From Psychrobacter arenosus (GTDB taxonomy: Bacteria > Pseudomonadota > Gammaproteobacteria > Pseudomonadales > Moraxellaceae): DNA of 64,000 nt. The notes under the pieces were generated by a model. The model did no database searches. It worked only from the letters and a program-made list of their open reading frames with translations, and was not told the DNA's origin. Each line of letters starts with the position of its first letter. Positions within the stretch are counted from its first letter, which is position 1. Made by a program: the position numbers and the translations under genes. This document shows, one piece after another, positions 63,762-64,000 of this stretch. The stretch lies in the NCBI RefSeq assembly GCF_904848165.1, contig NZ_LR884459.1:3348001-3412000 (forward strand), written 5' to 3'.

Positions 63762-64000
63762 ATGAATGACATTTATATCGCAGGCGTCGGCATGACCAAG
63801 TTTGGCCGTCATATAGAGCGCAGTTATAAAGATTTGGCGCGTGAAGCGGTAGAGCAAGCGTTGACCGATGCCGGTGCAGAATTAGACCAAGTTAAGCAAG
63901 CCTACTTTGCCTCGTGTGTTATCGGTTTTATGCAGGGTCAACATATGATTCCTGGTCAGGTGGCATTACGCTCGATGGGCTTTCAAAGTATCCCTATCTT
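63762..64000 (+). CDS. Thiolase-family protein, N-terminal part (cut by window end)
   Basis: The first 79 codons of a thiolase/SCP2-thiolase-like protein. The opening IYIAGVGMTKFGRH and the REAVEQALTDAGAELDQV helix are typical, and ASCVIGF may precede the active-site region. AAGGAATGACCT precedes the ATG. It would complete the beta-oxidation set of this cluster. The catalytic Cys is beyond the window, so assignment rests on the N-terminus only. Confidence 0.75.
   Translation, partial: MNDIYIAGVGMTKFGRHIERSYKDLAREAVEQALTDAGAELDQVKQAYFASCVIGFMQGQHMIPGQVALRSMGFQSIPI

Noticed and set aside
1..64000. Prophage, transposon, CRISPR or tRNA features
   Set aside because: No integrase, transposase, terminal inverted repeats with target duplication, spaced repeat array or tRNA-like cloverleaf was seen on reading.

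Overview
The window looks like a chromosomal segment of a gammaproteobacterium of the Moraxellaceae, most likely Psychrobacter. This is inferred from protein style, the mid-to-low G+C of the catabolic genes, and the Wza/Wzc-type capsule locus with a short PglC-like priming transferase. No rRNA, tRNA, CRISPR array or intact insertion sequence was seen.

Region 1 (1-10957) encodes arginine/guanidino-acid catabolism: guanidinobutyrase, a 2-ketoarginine decarboxylase (AruI type), a Dld-type D-lactate dehydrogenase, a YjiH-type membrane protein, an aldehyde dehydrogenase in the KauB role, then GabD and GabT. Together they would take 2-ketoarginine through 4-guanidinobutyraldehyde, 4-guanidinobutyrate and GABA to succinate. 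The arginine transaminase itself is not in the window. A strong terminator closes the region.

Region 2 (about 11.0-37.9 kb) is a capsular/exopolysaccharide locus with a visibly A+T-rich core (about 16.5-26 kb). It holds wzb, galE, tviB/tviC-type genes for UDP-N-acetylhexosaminuronate, wzx, glycosyltransferases, a wzy-like EpsG protein, manC, a CapK-like ligase, wza, wzc, a CapD/PglF 4,6-dehydratase, a GNAT acyltransferase, a priming transferase, a FemAB-like protein and a DegT aminotransferase. Two decayed relics lie inside it: a capD remnant carrying a GATAGA hexanucleotide tract, and a priming-transferase remnant. Both are relatives of intact genes further along the locus. Two adjacent genes (a glycosyltransferase and capK) each show an apparent one-base frameshift in a homopolymer.

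Region 3 (37.9-50.7 kb) is mixed metabolism: an AraC/GlxA-type regulator divergent from an acyl-CoA dehydrogenase/CurA-like reductase/two-SDR cluster, a lipoprotein of the PvdQ/QuiP acylase family, an MFS exporter, an ECHDC3-like enoyl-CoA hydratase homologue and a DASS dicarboxylate transporter.

Region 4 (50.8-56.3 kb) matches the itaconate-degradation (rip) operon layout: a divergent LysR regulator, then a MaoC-type itaconyl-CoA hydratase, an acyl-CoA dehydrogenase homologue, a class III CoA-transferase and a CitE-like citramalyl-CoA lyase, with the DASS carrier next door. Region 5 (56.3-64 kb) is a TetR-controlled acyl-CoA catabolic cluster of unknown substrate: acyl-CoA dehydrogenase, enoyl-CoA hydratase, HSD10-like SDR, metallo-hydrolase, AMP-dependent ligase and a thiolase cut by the window end. 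Two copies of the same dyad lie in the divergent tetR promoter region.
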